A stretch of DNA of 64,000 nt from Tetragonia tetragonoides (GCA_038025085.1 CM076150.1:3018001-3082000); one strand, 5' to 3'. Numbered from the stretch's first letter, positions 19,115-32,454 are shown. Program-made: numbers and translations. The notes: generated by a model from the sequence alone, not told the origin.

Positions 19115-22100
19115 ATGTCGACGTTTTCATCTCTCGCCAATCATAATCCAAACAAATCATACGAGGTACTGCATTTTTCCTTTATTCTTATTATATTCAA
19201 TTCATATATTGCTTTGGAATTTGTTTCTTAGGTTATGATTATCAATTGCTCGATTTTTGAGGTCAATTTAGTTAGTTGAGCTTAATGTAGAGTAAAATTG
19301 AGAGACTAGACAATTTTTATGAAAATTTTGTTAAAATTGAAATTTTCAGGTGCCTCAAGCTCCCACTGATTCAGTGTCTAGCCTTTGTTTTAGTCCCAAG
19401 GCTAATCTTCTTGTTGCTACTTCATGGGATAATCAGGTTCGTTTTTTCTCAAATTGTTGTGTTTATATTTGCGAGTTGACTCAGCTAGGGTGTTCAACTG
19501 TTGATAGATTATTAATGAAACATGTGTTATATTATGCTAAGTAAAACAAGAAGAAGATAATGGTGTTAGCTAACATTAGCTCATAAAGTGGGTAATATGA
19601 AGTTGTCACTCAAAAGTCAAAACTTTAAAGACTTGAGGTATTTTGACCAAATTTACCTTGATTATATCTAACCTCTGAGACGTATTCCAGAGGTCCCCAG
19701 GTTCGAGTCCCCTTAGGGCCCCTGGAGGTTTTCTTGGTCGTTAACTTCAGGGCCCATGGGGAGTAGTCAAGCAAAAGCTTGGACACTCATGTTATCTGAA
19801 AAAATATACTCAGTAATAATCATCTATTCACTACTAGTTGTGCAGTTAATAAAACACATGAGGATGATATTGGATAACAACCTTGAATCCTGATTAATTA
19901 GTACTTTAAAAAAGTGATGATGTAAAATGTTGACATTGAATGTTATTTCTGGACAAAGGGACTATGCCTTTTTGATTTGAGTTGTGATGATGCTAAATGT
20001 TGACATTGAATAGGGAATATTATTTCTGGACAAAGGGACTATGCCTTTTTCATTTGAGTAATGACTTATTTCAACTCGAGTTTATTGGTCTGAAATTTGC
20101 AAAGTAGATCAACACTAATAATGACTAATCTCGTCTTTCCTTATTTGACGTCTGTAACATTCTCTCAGTAGCTGTGGTTTTCTCAAATCAATTAATGAAG
20201 CGTAAGTCAAAGAGTCCAACTTTTGATTGTTTAATAAATTTTGATAAATTGATGAGCTTTGATCTCTCAGAGTTCCAAGAAAAGAAGAATGAATACTCCA
20301 GTTTTGGTCCATGTTCTTGTAGAATATAGGATTTGGTCTCCTTACAATACTAGACAAAACATCCACTATTTGCACGGCGAGAATGGTTAAATAGAGAATC
20401 TCTGAGAATGTGGCGTTCAGTGATCTTTGATTCACTGTAGTAATCTTCTAGTGAATTTGAAAGAAAAACAGTATTAAATAGTTTCATTAAGGTTCCAATT
20501 TACTTTGGCCCCTCAAATACATGACCACCAAGAGGCTTAGAGATATGAAAAACTCCTATATTGAAAAGATCTTGTGAAATGTGTGAAATGTTCCTGTGTA
20601 AAAGAAAGAAAAGGTCTAGGTCTTGGTAAGATTTGTGCTTATTGTAATTCCATTTTGACGCTTTTTGCTGCCTTGTAGGTTCGTTGTTGGGAAGTGATGC
20701 ATAGTGGAACTAATGTCAGCAGTACACCAAAGGCATTCATTTCTCATGATCAGCCGGTAATTTGGTCATTTATGACTTACACAAATTATGAGATCTATTC
20801 ATTGCCCTTTTTCATGAGATTCCTACTGTCATCAATACTTCTTTTGTTATAGGTGTTGTGCTCAGCTTGGAAAGATGATGGAACAACTGTCTTTTCTGGA
20901 GGCTGTGACAAGCAAGCTAAGATGTGGCCTTTGTTGTCTGGTGGTCAAGCGATGACAGTTGCCATGCATGATGCACCCATCAAAGAGATGGCATGGATTC
21001 CAGAGATGAATTTGTTGGCCACTGGAAGTTGGGACAAAACTCTCAGGTGAGAATTTCTCATACTTCTTGTGTAGAGTTGGTGAAAAACGTCAGATTTTGT
21101 TTGTTCTTTTTTTTTTTTTTTTTTGGTGGCTAATGACTGTTAGCATTTGGGTGATCATGATTACTCACTTTCAGTTTTTCTTTTGTCTTTTCTTTAATGG
21201 TATTTTCTGGTTTTGATGTTTGCCACAATCCTAGGCGTTTCCAAGTTTTTATATGAGAACTAATGGTCTGTGGAACGAAATTAAGTGATATACCCTTTCT
21301 TACAGTTACATGAAAATGACTGCAGCAGATAATTTTCTTTTGGTTCCACTTCATTTTTACAATCCATATATTAAGCAAGATGTTAAAGCTACACTGCAGA
21401 AGTAACTCGATGAAATATCTCTTTTATTTAAGTTCATATCAATTTAGTATGACTGTTTAGAACCTTTATTTTGTAATCAACAGAAACCGGATAGGTGGAA
21501 TAGTTTTTACTGAGGTTGTTTGCATTTGTATTGTTGATGCTGGTGAACAATTGCAGTTGCTTAACAACCTACTTTCAGGTACTGGGACACTAGGCAGCCA
21601 AATCCTGTCCATACCCAACAACTCCCTGACCGCTGCTATTCGATGACAGTGAGATATCCTCTCATGGTTGTTGGCACAGCAGATAGAAATCTGATAGTTT
21701 TCAATTTGCAGAACCCTCAGGTAATGTATTTTTGCAGTTAACTTGAGGCTCATTCAATGCAAATTGCAGTAGTCATTTGTTTTTACGGAGAAAGTGAAAA
21801 GTATGTTTATTGATGAAAGTCAATTATACAGCATGAGAAGACAAGATCCTCTCCAAAAGAAAAGTAAAAGTTAGCCCAACTCCGCTGAACCTCAAAAATA
21901 GTGTAGCTCTAAACGCTCTCGCAGCGTTGGCCCATAAAGATGCTATATATCCCAATGCATCTCAAGAGAGACAGGAACTCCGTTAAGCACCCTTGCATTC
22001 CTCTCCGGAAAAATGCACCGTAAAATTGCAACAGAGCAGAGTGGCACATCTGCCTCCTCTCCTGTCCTCTTCTAATAAAAAATCGAAGCTGCAAAAACTC

Positions 22101-23212
22101 CACCACATTAACAGGACACACGCATTGCTCCCCAGCTACACCAAACAACCTACCCCATAAATACCACACCACATCACACCCTAGAAAGACATGTTCTGCC
22201 AACCTACTACTTGCCCGAAAAAGCAAACAAATAGGTGTCCCCATGTTCTGCAGTTGGCAGTAATTGTAGGTAGTAGAATCGCAATATTTCCTATCCTTCA
22301 CCCTAAAAGAGCAGCTCATTGATTTCATTGTTTTCTTATCATTAGGAGAAAGTTAGTGAGTGAGATGTTCGAGGATACTTGAGTGCATATGATCAAATGG
22401 TCACTTTGAGGATGTTGTTTCAGAGAGGATTTTTGTTGGTTCCCTTTTAAAAGTATTGCAGCTGGTCTCTCTTTATGTGACAACTAATATCTCATGGCAT
22501 CCCCTTACCTCTAAACCAGTTGACCCTGAGAATAGGGATTTAGACAAAAGAAAATAAAGAAAAAGTAATATGAATGGGTGTATCTTTGTGAAGTCTAACT
22601 ATGACTGTAACCGAGTTGATCCGAGCCCGATCATGCCGGCTCGAAGCTCGGCTCGATTTTGTTTGGCTGGGCTCAAAGCTCGCTGAGCCGGATATGATAT
22701 TGATCGGGCTCGGCTTGGTTTGGGCTCGGCTCGGTTTGGGCTCATGGCTCGGCTAGAATTCAAGCTTGCAATTACAAACATTGAAATAATAGATCAATTC
22801 AAAATGGTTGTAATTCAATTCGACTCGTATTGATCCTTTGCACGTTTTTGAATTTGTAAGTTCCTAAACAAAACGATGTTCATAGGGGGCGAAATCAAGT
22901 CAACCTAGTCGGGCTATAGTAGGCTTGGCCTCAACTTAGTTACAGCCGGCCTCAACTTAGTTACACCCCTAAGTCTAACCATGCATTCAGTTAAGATGGA
23001 GTGTGTTCGCTCTGTCTGACCTTATTTTATTAGTGTTGCTGGCTCATGCCATTAGTGCAGTTTACACTTATCATAGCATACATATGGTTCACAAAGTTTT
23101 CTCCCTTTCACCCCCTCCCCTTGCACCCCCCAAGCTGGCGCACCTGGAACTGCAACAGAATTCGATTTACTCTTGAGTTTGGAGAATGGAGGCTCCAATT
23201 CAGTGGTCAGTT

Positions 23213-23243
<31 letters not shown>

Positions 23244-26200
23244 CCCAATAAGTATCCCGCCTAGGGCGGGGTCTGGGGAGGTCCAGATGTACGCAGTCTT
23301 ACCCCTAACTAGTCGCCTAGAAGAGAGACTGTTTCCGAAAGACCCACAAAAACTTTTTTTTTTTTTAAATACATTTTCAAAAAGGTTTTTTTTTTTTTTT
23401 AAAAAAAGCAATAAAGAATGATCAAAAGAGCAAGAGAAGTAAAGCAGTAAACATACTAACACAAGATATTACTAATTGGAGAAAGCCACGTAGCATGAAT
23501 TGTTAAACCATCATACTGCCCCACATGATAGGTTGTAGATCTTGTCAAACAGTTATTTTCATCACTTGATATTTTTCTTTTCACCTCTGGAATGTTGGTG
23601 ATATATTGAAAGAAGCTGCCATGGAGGTAAACAAAACAAGCCATCTCGCCTGGAAAAAAGGACAGTTTTCCTTTTTGTTTTTTCCTTTAGTTTTTGGGTC
23701 GGGGGAGGGGGTCATCGGAAAAGTGACCTAGGGGGTCATCGGAAAAGTGACCTCAGTCAATAATGTTTGCTATTTATTTCCATCTTTTTATTTGCATTAT
23801 CATGTAATTTCTTCTGAAATTCACAGATTTAGACGGCTTCCAACTCCTAAACTTTGGGCCAACTTAAATAATGAACTGTCCATCTATAGGTCTTGCTTTG
23901 CTTATTTTTATTTTTTTTATCTTGTCTAGGTTAGGCTTGATGTCTGTTTCCTGATGAGCTGCTACATACAACTGACTATTCATACACTTTGTTTAATCTG
24001 TATATGTGCCTCCAGTCTTGAGTTACTGAATATTCTTTTGCTGTTTTATAACTGACAGGCTGAGTTCAAAAGGATAGTGTCACCTCTTAAATACCAGACA
24101 AGGTGTGTTACTGCGTTTCCGGATAAGCAAGGTTTCCTGGTAAGAGTTCAGTTCTGTTGGTTGTTTGATTTAGGGGAAATGGTGTGATAATTTAGAGTAG
24201 GTGTCTCCCACCGCCTGAATGAAGTGTTTGGATACTATTTCTTGTTATAGACTCATAGAGCAGAATTTCTTGTGCAAAAGCTAAGGGCCCGTTTGGCCTA
24301 GCTCCCAAAAATTCAACTTCTCCTCCCAAATTTGTTCTTGTTTACCCCCTTTTATCCACTTCCCCCTCCATATCCAACTTTTAAGAAGGTAAAATAAAGC
24401 TAGAAGTGGATGGAGAAGGAGAAGTTACAAATTGTAGCTTCTCCTTCTAGTCCAATTGTAGCTTTATTTCAACTTCTTAGAAGTTGGAAATGGAGGGGGG
24501 AGTGGATAAAAAGGGGGTGAACAAGAGCAAATTTTGGGAGGAGAAGGAGAAGTTGCTAGAAGGTAGGCCAAACGGGCACTAAGTGACTAATTTGCAACTT
24601 TCATTGATTTTGCTGTCTTGAAAAATTCAATAGGTTATAACTAAAAGTGGATACATGGCATCTATACCAAACTAGAGTCATTAAGTTCGGTTCCTTAAAT
24701 TTGTAAACGTTGATGAAGCAATAAGTTTTCTGTTCTTGGTCGTGTTGACAAATATCAGCATTTTTGTTTGTTTAGGTTTTGTCTTTTCTTTTTCTTTCAC
24801 TGCCTGTAACAGGGGATAGTTGCTGGACTCACAAGTCGAAACCCTGTCTAGTGTTTCATCTGGTGTCATTTTTTTTTATAATCTGGGATTTGTATTGGTT
24901 GTCTTGCACTTTTCTGATCTTTAATTGACCTTTTCCTATTGTGACTAGTTTAAAATCTATTAGAATTCTTGGACTCTGTTTCAAGCCACTTGACTTTCTT
25001 TGGGACCATGTGGTGTACTTCCCCTCTCTTTGGGCAAAGCGATAGGGGCTTTTAAGAGCATAGTCCCTGACTGATGTTCTACACGATTTGAGTAATTTGT
25101 AATTAGTAGCTTCTTTGAAGACTTCATGTCCACCTAACTGTAATATTTCTTGTCATCAATATAAATTTTTCTTTATCTAATAAAAGAAAAATGTGACTTT
25201 TTGTTGTGTTTTGATAGTATTTCTTTATGTTATGCAGAATCTCCTACTTCACATGTTTTAACTCTCACCATGGCTATTTTTGGCGTTTAGGAAACTCGAT
25301 GAAATTCACAAATGCCTTCTCTTTATATCACTAGGAAATTCTTGCCTCTCATGGACCTCTAGAAACCCACTATACCTTTTATTTCTACCAATGTCTTTAG
25401 TAGTGAAAGTGTCACTCTTATTAATAAATTGGTCCAAAACAAATGATTATATTGCGTTTATTTGTAATCTTGTTAACAACTTAATATGAGTCAAATTAAC
25501 TTGGGTTTCCAAACAAATTAAACCGATAAGTTTTTGTCTTGGAGCATTCGAACTTCCTCATTTCCCGAATGTTTGAAAATTGGCATTTCTGCTTTTCCTG
25601 TTACTCCGTTCCTGTTTTCGTGCAACATAGCTATTTATTTTATATTTCCAGATTAGTTGCTGTTGTTAAACGGATTTATTCTTCAACATACAAAATTCTG
25701 AAGCTTGATGATCAACTCCTCCTGTACTAAGAAGAATAAATTTGAAAGAAAGTTATGAAAGGAAAAGCTGGCTTTTATCTTGCTTTCGTAGTTCCTAATT
25801 AGCTGCCATTTCATATATTCCTATAATCCTATCGTTATGAAGCTTCATGTTTTGAATCTGCTGTTTAAATATTCAGTAAGTTTGGTAGAACAAATTCCTT
25901 TCTGGTCACTCATTTCTTATTGGTTAATCTGGATTGCTAACTTCAGTTCTCGAGTCATTTCTTTGTTTATGACTGTTCTTGCAATAAGTATTGCATTGCT
26001 GTCCTTGTATGCTTATTGAATCGGACGGCTTTTTCTTCTAGGTTGGCTCAATTGAGGGGCGAGTTGGTGTACATCATCTGGATGATGCTCAACAAAGCAA
26101 GAACTTCACATTCAAATGTCATAGAGAGACCAATGAGATTTATTCTGTTAACTCTTTGAACTTCCATCCTGTATGTTCCCTCCTTTAAATATCTTTCTGC

Positions 26201-28381
26201 AAAGACATTATGTACATAGAGACAATCTGCTTTATAATCCTTGGTGATTAATAAAATTTGCTACATCATTTCTGTTTGAAGTACGTATCTGTTCACCAGA
26301 TATTAGTTCTTTCCATATGTGCTCTTGCTTACTTTCTTTTGGCTATCTTACTTCTGATTCCTAAATGCAGTATTTGTTTGTTAAAGGGGGTTTTACATCT
26401 TGTCTGAAAGCTATCATATGTGATGTTATTGTTCAATACAGACTCTGACCAATTTCCCTAGGCTACGTCAGTCTCAACTTGCTCTCTAGCCTATACTGCT
26501 ACCAATTTTAAGGTTTTGACAGAATGAATATTCTTGGTTGCTGATTGAGAATGATGGAACTCAGTGACAAACTGACAATACATGATCATTGGCTGTGGGC
26601 TGTGGCTATTAGTTGTTTTAGCATGGCTAGAAACTAGTTGTTCGATACTTTAGCTAGACAGGTTGTAATCCAAATGGTAAAGTTGAACAGAGAGTGATGA
26701 AGCAGTATCCATGGTTGATGGCTGGTGTTCTATGTCCGTTGTTAGAATTTGTGAGGGCTGTGGTTGGTTTGGGCTAACCTAACTATGTCTATGTCTATGT
26801 GTACCAAAACTGTTTAACTGTGACTTTGGCTCTATGAACTTAAAAGAAATACCCGGAAAAATGCGTGATTATATGAATTTCTTAAATAATGAAGTGTTGC
26901 AGGACTCTAAACATATGGTTTGCACTTCTAAATTCCCTCATCTTTTTGTCTTGAAATTTCTTGATTGACTAATAGGATCTCAATGTGTCTATCCAGGTAC
27001 ACGGCACTTTTGCAACTGCAGGATCTGATGGTGCTTTTAATTTCTGGGACAAGGATAGTAAACAGAGGCTGAAGGTAACCACCAGAAGAGTTCTATGATT
27101 TTTTTCGTGAGCTTATCAATGCTACACTCACAGATCTGATTGCATGCCTCGCCCCCTTCGTCTGTTTATCTGATCTGTTTTCTTATATCATGTACACCAA
27201 ACAAGTGGCTCCTTAAATATTCGGTGAATTGCCATTTCTCCCTACTAGCTTGTTTTGTTATCTCTCTCTCACATGCATTGTTGTATTATCAGGCCATGTC
27301 GAGATGCAGTCAGCCAATACCTTGCAGTACATTCAACCATGATGGATCCATATTTGCATACTCGGTATGTTAAACAATCTATCTATTCCAACTTGATGGT
27401 GGTAGGCTTTCTGGTAGTGATCATGATGCATCATGCCATTCACATAACAATATCATTCAGTGTGATCTTTCTTGGGGCAGGATTTGGGGCGGTATACGGC
27501 CCATACCCCTAGCTATTAAAGACTACTAGAAAGACCAGGCTAGTCACATCGGGGTGTATTAATAAGCTGAAGATGTGTCAACATAGGCTTTCTTTTTCGG
27601 TGTTCTATTTCTCCTTTTTTGTGGATACTTGTCTTTACCCCCCCCCCCCCCCAAATTTCTGGTAGACATTATAGAAAATGACCATTATTTGATTAATTTC
27701 AACATTCAGGCTGTCTCACTGAGAGTTGGTATGGTACTATGGCTGATTCATAATTGCTTTCCGGAAGATTTCTGTTCCTGTATTACTGTTGCTACTGCAA
27801 TTACTATACACCATATATGTGTTTAGTAGCTTATATGATTTACTTTTGTGTTAAAATGCATTTCCTTTTTCGGCCCTTTCTCCCTTCTCGGGCCAAGCTC
27901 TAAGCCCTACCAAAACCCCTAATTTGGATCCCTCCCAGCTTCTTGGTTTTCTCTACTCTTCTCAATCTCGGTTGCATCATTCTCTTTGCCCCATAGGTCT
28001 AAATTCATAACCGTGGTTCTTTCTAGGTTTACTTTGCTAAGGTCTACTTGGTAACTTATATTTTTTTTTTATATACTTCTTATCAAAAGAACTTCTATCT
28101 TGTAATGTTGCTAACTTTCACTATATGTTTTTCTCTACTGTGCTGTTACAGTCCTGTTATGACTGGAGTAAAGGAGCTGAGAACCATCAGCCAGCAACTG
28201 CAAAGACCTACATCTTTTTGCACTTACCACAGGTATCCTAATCTTGATCACGATACCTTGTGGATCCATCTTTGTGACAATGTTGAGTTTGCAGATTGAG
28301 AATCTTGTGTTAAATCTACTTGTGATGTAGGAGTCTGAGGTCAAAGGGAAACCTAGAGTTGGAAGCACTGGTCGCCGGTGA
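19115..28381 (+). CDS. RAE1: RAE1, nuclear pore-associated mRNA export factor (WD40 protein)
   Basis: Eleven exons: 19115-19165, 19350-19436, 20679-20756, 20853-21046, 21579-21720, 24059-24139, 26042-26170, 26997-27074, 27293-27364, 28152-28232, 28331-28381. All introns are GT-AG and the phases agree throughout. The product is 347 aa, against about 349 in Arabidopsis RAE1. The N-terminus [17 protein letters not shown] leads into a seven-bladed WD40 propeller: [73 protein letters not shown] and [11 protein letters not shown] are recognisable blade strands. RAE1 binds the GLEBS motif of the nucleoporin NUP98 and supports mRNA export and mitotic spindle assembly. In plants it also serves as a substrate adaptor for a CUL4-DDB1 ligase. 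Introns 2, 5 and 6 carry transposon insertions but the exons are intact. Confidence 0.97.
19665..19800 (+). mobile_element. Possible tRNA-derived SINE remnant in RAE1 intron 2
   Basis: GGTTCGAGTCC at 19700-19710 is a perfect RNA polymerase III B-box. It is followed by CCCTTAGGGCCCCTGG and GCCCATGGGG. No convincing A-box or target duplication is visible, so this is a decayed fragment at best. Confidence 0.4.
19914..20061. repeat. Tandem duplication of about 70 bp in RAE1 intron 2
   Basis: Two copies start GTGATGATG at 19914 and 19984 and share AATGTTGACATTGAA, TTATTTCTGGACAAAG and GGGACTATGCCTTTTT. The second copy has an extra TAGGGAATA. Confidence 0.85.
21780..22350 (-). pseudogene. LINE fragment (RT zinc-binding domain) in RAE1 intron 5
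   Basis: On the minus strand, from about 22328, the frame reads [19 protein letters not shown], then [20 protein letters not shown]. That is the zf-RVT domain found between reverse transcriptase and RNase H in plant LINEs (normally C-x2-C...H...C before WxxL). It lies opposite to RAE1 and has no further LINE domains. The ends are not defined by a target duplication that I can see. Confidence 0.7.
22600..22971. mobile_element. hAT-like MITE in RAE1 intron 5
   Basis: The termini are inverted: TATGACTGTAACCGAGTTG on the left and TAGGGGTGTAACTAAGTTG on the complement of the right. They are flanked by the perfect 8-bp duplication AGTCTAAC (22592-22599 and 22972-22979). The interior is rich in GGCTCGGCTCG words. 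It has no coding capacity. Confidence 0.82.
23212..23345 (-). mobile_element. Au-like SINE, minus strand, in RAE1 intron 5
   Basis: On the minus strand it runs GGGTCTTTCGGAAACAG, GGGTAAGACTGCGTACAT, CCAGACCCCGCC and ends in (TTG)n, here seen as (AAC)n at 23212-23242. The TTG-repeat tail and the TGCGTACAT and GGGTTG blocks match my recollection of the widespread angiosperm Au SINE family. The head of the element is short or truncated and adjoins T-rich sequence. Confidence 0.65.
23700..23753. repeat. Short tandem duplication in RAE1 intron 5
   Basis: GGGGGTCATCGGAAAAGTG plus ACCT is repeated head to tail, starting at about 23706 and 23730. Confidence 0.8.
24285..24579. mobile_element. Tourist-like (PIF/Harbinger) MITE in RAE1 intron 6
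   Basis: The termini GGGCCCGTTTGGCCT and AGGCCAAACGGGCAC are inverted and flanked by TAA on both sides (24282-24284 and 24580-24582), the three-base duplication of this superfamily. The internal arms CAACTTCTCCTCCCAAA and its complement make the 295-bp element almost wholly self-complementary. Confidence 0.85.
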
Positions 28382-28660
28382 AGTCTGATAATTCACTGGA
28401 AGTTGAACTGTGTACATATGGTCTTAGATATAGATATGGTAGGAGACATTTTCAGTTCGGTAGTCTGACGTCTACTGTTTCAGAATTGTTGAGCTTCCAT
28501 AATAGCATCCTTCCCTGTTTATATTAGTTAATGGTATTACAAGAACATTTTCATAGATGTACTTCACGGATTTGAATCCGCTGCACGATGTAGGTCAGAG
28601 TTCTGCTTTAAATGAGTAAACCGGGCCTCCTTGTCCAAGTTCTTTATGAAATTAAAAACT
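28382..28660 (+). other. RAE1 3' untranslated and flanking region
   Basis: AT-rich sequence after the RAE1 stop. No canonical AATAAA stands out. It ends where a retroposon with a target duplication begins. Confidence 0.4.
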
Positions 28661-28776
28661 ATCTTATTATGATGTTGGCAGCAGTGAAGGTCACAGAGAA
28701 ATGATTCATTCAATCCAACAGATAGGGAAGCAATCCACTTGTTTTTTAATTGGGCGTTTGTTGTATTTGTTTGCAT

Positions 28777-30370
28777 CAATGGCGGACCCAGAAAAATAAA
28801 AATATGGGTGCAAAGAAAAAAGAGGAAAAAAAATTCCAAATTTAGGGGTGTTAATTTCACCCACATCCGCGAATCAAAAAAAACAAAAATTCATATAAGG
28901 CAACCTCAAGATGAGATGCCTCAAACAAGCATTACGTCAAATTAGCGTCATACTTGACTATAGAGGCAGTCTTATCTCGAGGCGACCTCATAAAATACCT
29001 TTTGCCCTCGAATATCCGAATTTTTTTTTCTCTATGAGTTTTCATATTCTGAAAACGGTTTAAAATTTCCTGATCAGTAACTTGTGGGAAAATCTCTCTC
29101 TCGATAAGCCTTGCATGTTCTTCTAACAAATATAATTAGACTTCGTCAATTCCAAAATTTATATTTATACTAAATAAGATAACACACAATTTCACTATAC
29201 TAAACAAATTCTCGATGACTAAATGCCAAATTAGATTTCTATTCTTAACCCAACTATCATCAAATAAATATCCCACATGCTTATATATTGAGATAGCCTC
29301 ACTTTAAGGTGGGCTCATACAAGACTTATTGAACAAAAATAGATACTTAAATACCTAAATCAAAATTTAAAAAATATGTAAATATACTAAACTCTAGCAA
29401 ATTTCAGCATAATTATGTAAACATAAACCATGAACAATTGAAATTAACATTTTAAATTACCTAACAAAATCAAAATTCTATATTCAATTAAATCAAGAAC
29501 TTAAATTAATCAACAGCTTAAAGTAACTAACAAATCTAGATTAACAACATTCAATTAATCAATTTAAAAGATTACTCAATTTTAATCTACACTAATTTAT
29601 AAAATCAATCATTAGTATTTGAAATTGAGAATTTAGCCTGATTTAAGATATTCGGATAATACTCAGCAACAAGAAAAAAAACTCGCTTGAAATTGGTGTT
29701 TTGGACGAAATATGTGTCGGGTTTCAATGAAGTCACCATTTTGTTGATTTGTTTACTTATCTTCTTCTTTATGGGTTAGAGTTGTAAGCCTTGAGGGAGT
29801 CCGAAATCAATTCAAGTAAGTTTATGGACAATTTTAAAATATTGTACAAAAAATAAAGATTTTATAAAGGATTCTAAGTAGATTCACATGAATACTCAAA
29901 CTTACGCATGCATCCGCCACCGGTGGTTAAGGCATATAGGGGTTCTTCTATTATTGATGTCCGGCATAATTAGGTTGCGGTAATTTGTAACTGGCTACTA
30001 GAAACTACAGGTTTAGAGTCAACTCTGTTTAGTATAAATCATGGTATATAAACTGGTTTGATCTGAATGACAGGAGAGAGAAATGGGAAGATAAAAGGAA
30101 GCGTGCTTTCCAATTTGTGTTTTGGATCACTGTGACTTTGTAACTGTTTGCTTTCTGTCATCCATCACGTGGGGCATTGGTATGTGTACTTTTTCTGTAT
30201 TTCGATTTTACCCTTCCCTCTTTTAGTTGTTCTCTCTCTTTTGTATGGGTGCAATAGAAATATCTCAAAATAATATGGATGTAAATGGAAAGAAACAAAA
30301 CTTTCCTCAATAATTTTTTAAAAATATGGGGTTAACTGACCCCATACCTTTGGCTGTGGGTCCGCCTCTG
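28777..30370. mobile_element. hAT-type element, 1.6 kb, non-autonomous
   Basis: The left end CAATGGCGGACCCAG and right end GTGGGTCCGCCTCTG are inverted. They are flanked by the perfect 8-bp duplication GTTTGCAT (28769-28776 and 30371-30378). CARWGGCGGA-type ends are typical of plant hAT elements. The interior is AT-rich with no transposase frame and includes two copies of the dispersed TATAGAGG-type motif (28950-29005 and 29290-29331). Confidence 0.88.
28950..29005 (+). repeat. Copy B of the dispersed ~55-bp motif
   Basis: TACTTGACTATAGAGGCAG, then TCTCGAGGCGACCTCATAAAA. With the preceding 50 bp it aligns to 60745-60850 over about 100 bp. Confidence 0.6.
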
Positions 30371-30566
30371 GTTTGCATACGAGATTTTGACCTTTCCCAG
30401 GGGTTGTGGAGTTTGGTTCATTTTAAGTGAAGGTGGTTATCTTGTTTCGTTAAGATAGGAGTTCTGTTTCTGTGGGAGTGTTTTTATCGCTTGTAATCAC
30501 TTCTACAAGGTTGAATAAAATGCTGTTTAATTATCAAAAAAAAAAAAACATCTTTATTATGATGTT

Positions 30567-31430
30567 CCTGTCGGATTGTGTGTCTCACTCTTTCCTTCCT
30601 CTACGTCTTAATAGGCAATCAGAACGTTAATGGCCTAAATATGTTTTTTGCTCGTCAAAAAGAGAGTGCAAGTGAATGACCTAAATCAGTTAAACTCAAT
30701 GTCGATGTTCTACATATAATATGAACACCACAAATGTTTTGCATGAGCTATGTTTTGATAATTGTCGACATGCCAAGACACTTATCACACGCCAAGGATG
30801 CTTCCAATGCTTCACCCTTTTAAATTGAGGAATCCCGATTCACACACAATCGAATTTGGATTGTGGCGTGTGCCCCATACCCCATTGAAACAAACCTGAT
30901 TTGGGAGTTTTAACACAAACCTCTCAAAGAAAGCTTCGTTGAGAATCCTCTTTATGTCAAGCATGGTACATGGGAATGAGAAATGAAAACTTAAAAGTAC
31001 ACCTACAAGATTCCACTCCTTAATATGAGTTCCCAGTGTACAATTTTTCTTAACGAATATATCAAATGATCTAAATCAATACGAAAATGTCCACGAGAGA
31101 CTTTGCATGGATGGTAGGAAAATTGAAAATTAAGCTACTAGATTACTTTAATTAATAATTTTTCGAATATAAAAAATATAACATTTGACTATATATTCAT
31201 CTATGTATATATGGTAAATTTGTAATAGACCCGTGCTATAAACAACGGAGTGGCCGTACCCAAAAACTACACTCAAATTAATCAACCGAAAAGTCAGCTT
31301 AGGTCGCTGATCTAAGGGATTCAATTATATCACCGTGTGAATAAAATTAGTCTTGATTCAAGGGATTCACGAATACTTATAGCCAAACAAACTCCTAGAT
31401 GTAGCAAAGAAATTGCCCAAACAATCTCTA
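30567..31430. other. Intergenic, no gene recognised
   Basis: Mixed AT-rich sequence. No terminus or family similarity I can defend. Confidence 0.4.
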
Positions 31431-31789
31431 TTGGCTGGACCTGCGTCCAGCCAAGACCAGACGCGCGAATTAGTCGGTCCACGCCACAAATTGCTAAGCA
31501 CTTTAGACAGCAATGTTACCGTTTTATTTGAAGGGGCCAATAATTGATTCATAAGTCATAACCTTACTTTTCCATGGGGACCACTCATTCCCCAACACTT
31601 CCTTTCTTTCCTTTTTTTCTCATTTATTTCATTTAATTAAGTGTTATATATACAACAACTTAGGATGTTTTTTTAATGAGCTTTTCATTTTTGTAAGGAA
31701 TATTCCTTACGCTATTTTTTTTTTTGAGAGTAAAATGAACTTTACATTACTTTGTATAAATATTACCATGAACCTTTAGAATATGTATT

Positions 31790-31850
31790 TCAAAAGATTT
31801 CTTATGAGACTAATTCAATGTGAGGCTTCCTCTATAATCAAACATTATAA
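31790..31850 (-). repeat. Copy E of the dispersed ~55-bp motif, inverted
   Basis: On the minus strand it reads GTTTGATTATAGAGGAAG, then CTCATAAGAAATCTTTTG, aligning with the copies at 1283, 28950 and 60790. Confidence 0.5.
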
Positions 31851-32454
31851 ACTATTCGTACAAAACAAACATTATAAACTATTAGAGTATTAGTTATAAA
31901 CTATTAGGATATTGGTTGTGAACTATTAAGCTATTGGTTATGAACTTTTAACGACTCTATTTGTCCCACCCACTACCCATCATCATCACGTTGTTCACCG
32001 TTACTACATAGTGTTCATTATAAATATAGGTTATATTTATAATGTTCATTAATAATAATCTAATTGTTTATAGGTCCGATACGTAATGTTCATCAAAAAT
32101 AATCTAATTGTTCATCGGTTCTAAGTGCAATGTTCATAGATTATATATGTAATGTTTATAGATTATATATGTAAAAAAAAAATAGGGGTGCCCCAGCGAG
32201 GGGACTTGCTCTTTTGTAATTATGAACTATTAGAGTATTACTTATGAACATCCAATTAGTTAATTATGAACATTTGATAATATATTAGCAAATGTTAAAT
32301 CAAAAGAAATAGAAACCAAATGAAACAAATCAAAATTACGAAAAAAGGAAGGAAAAATTTTAAAGAAAATGAAATCATCATGTTTCATCATCATCACTAG
32401 CAGCGTGCTTCTTCTGTGAATAAAGCACGACGAATGGTTGTCGATTCACCGGCT

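Larger units (their letters stand above)
28661..30566 (+). mobile_element. 5'-truncated LINE-type retroposon with poly(A), later split by a hAT element
   Basis: The direct repeat ATCTTATTATGATGTT (28661-28676) recurs as ATCTTTATTATGATGTT (30550-30566), right after a poly(A) run (about 30537-30548). AATAAA lies about 20 bp before the tail. Without the internal hAT element the insert is only about 280 bp, with no protein, so it is either a severely truncated LINE or a retroposed 3' UTR. The pair of flanking repeats and the tail are diagnostic of target-primed reverse transcription. Confidence 0.75.
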
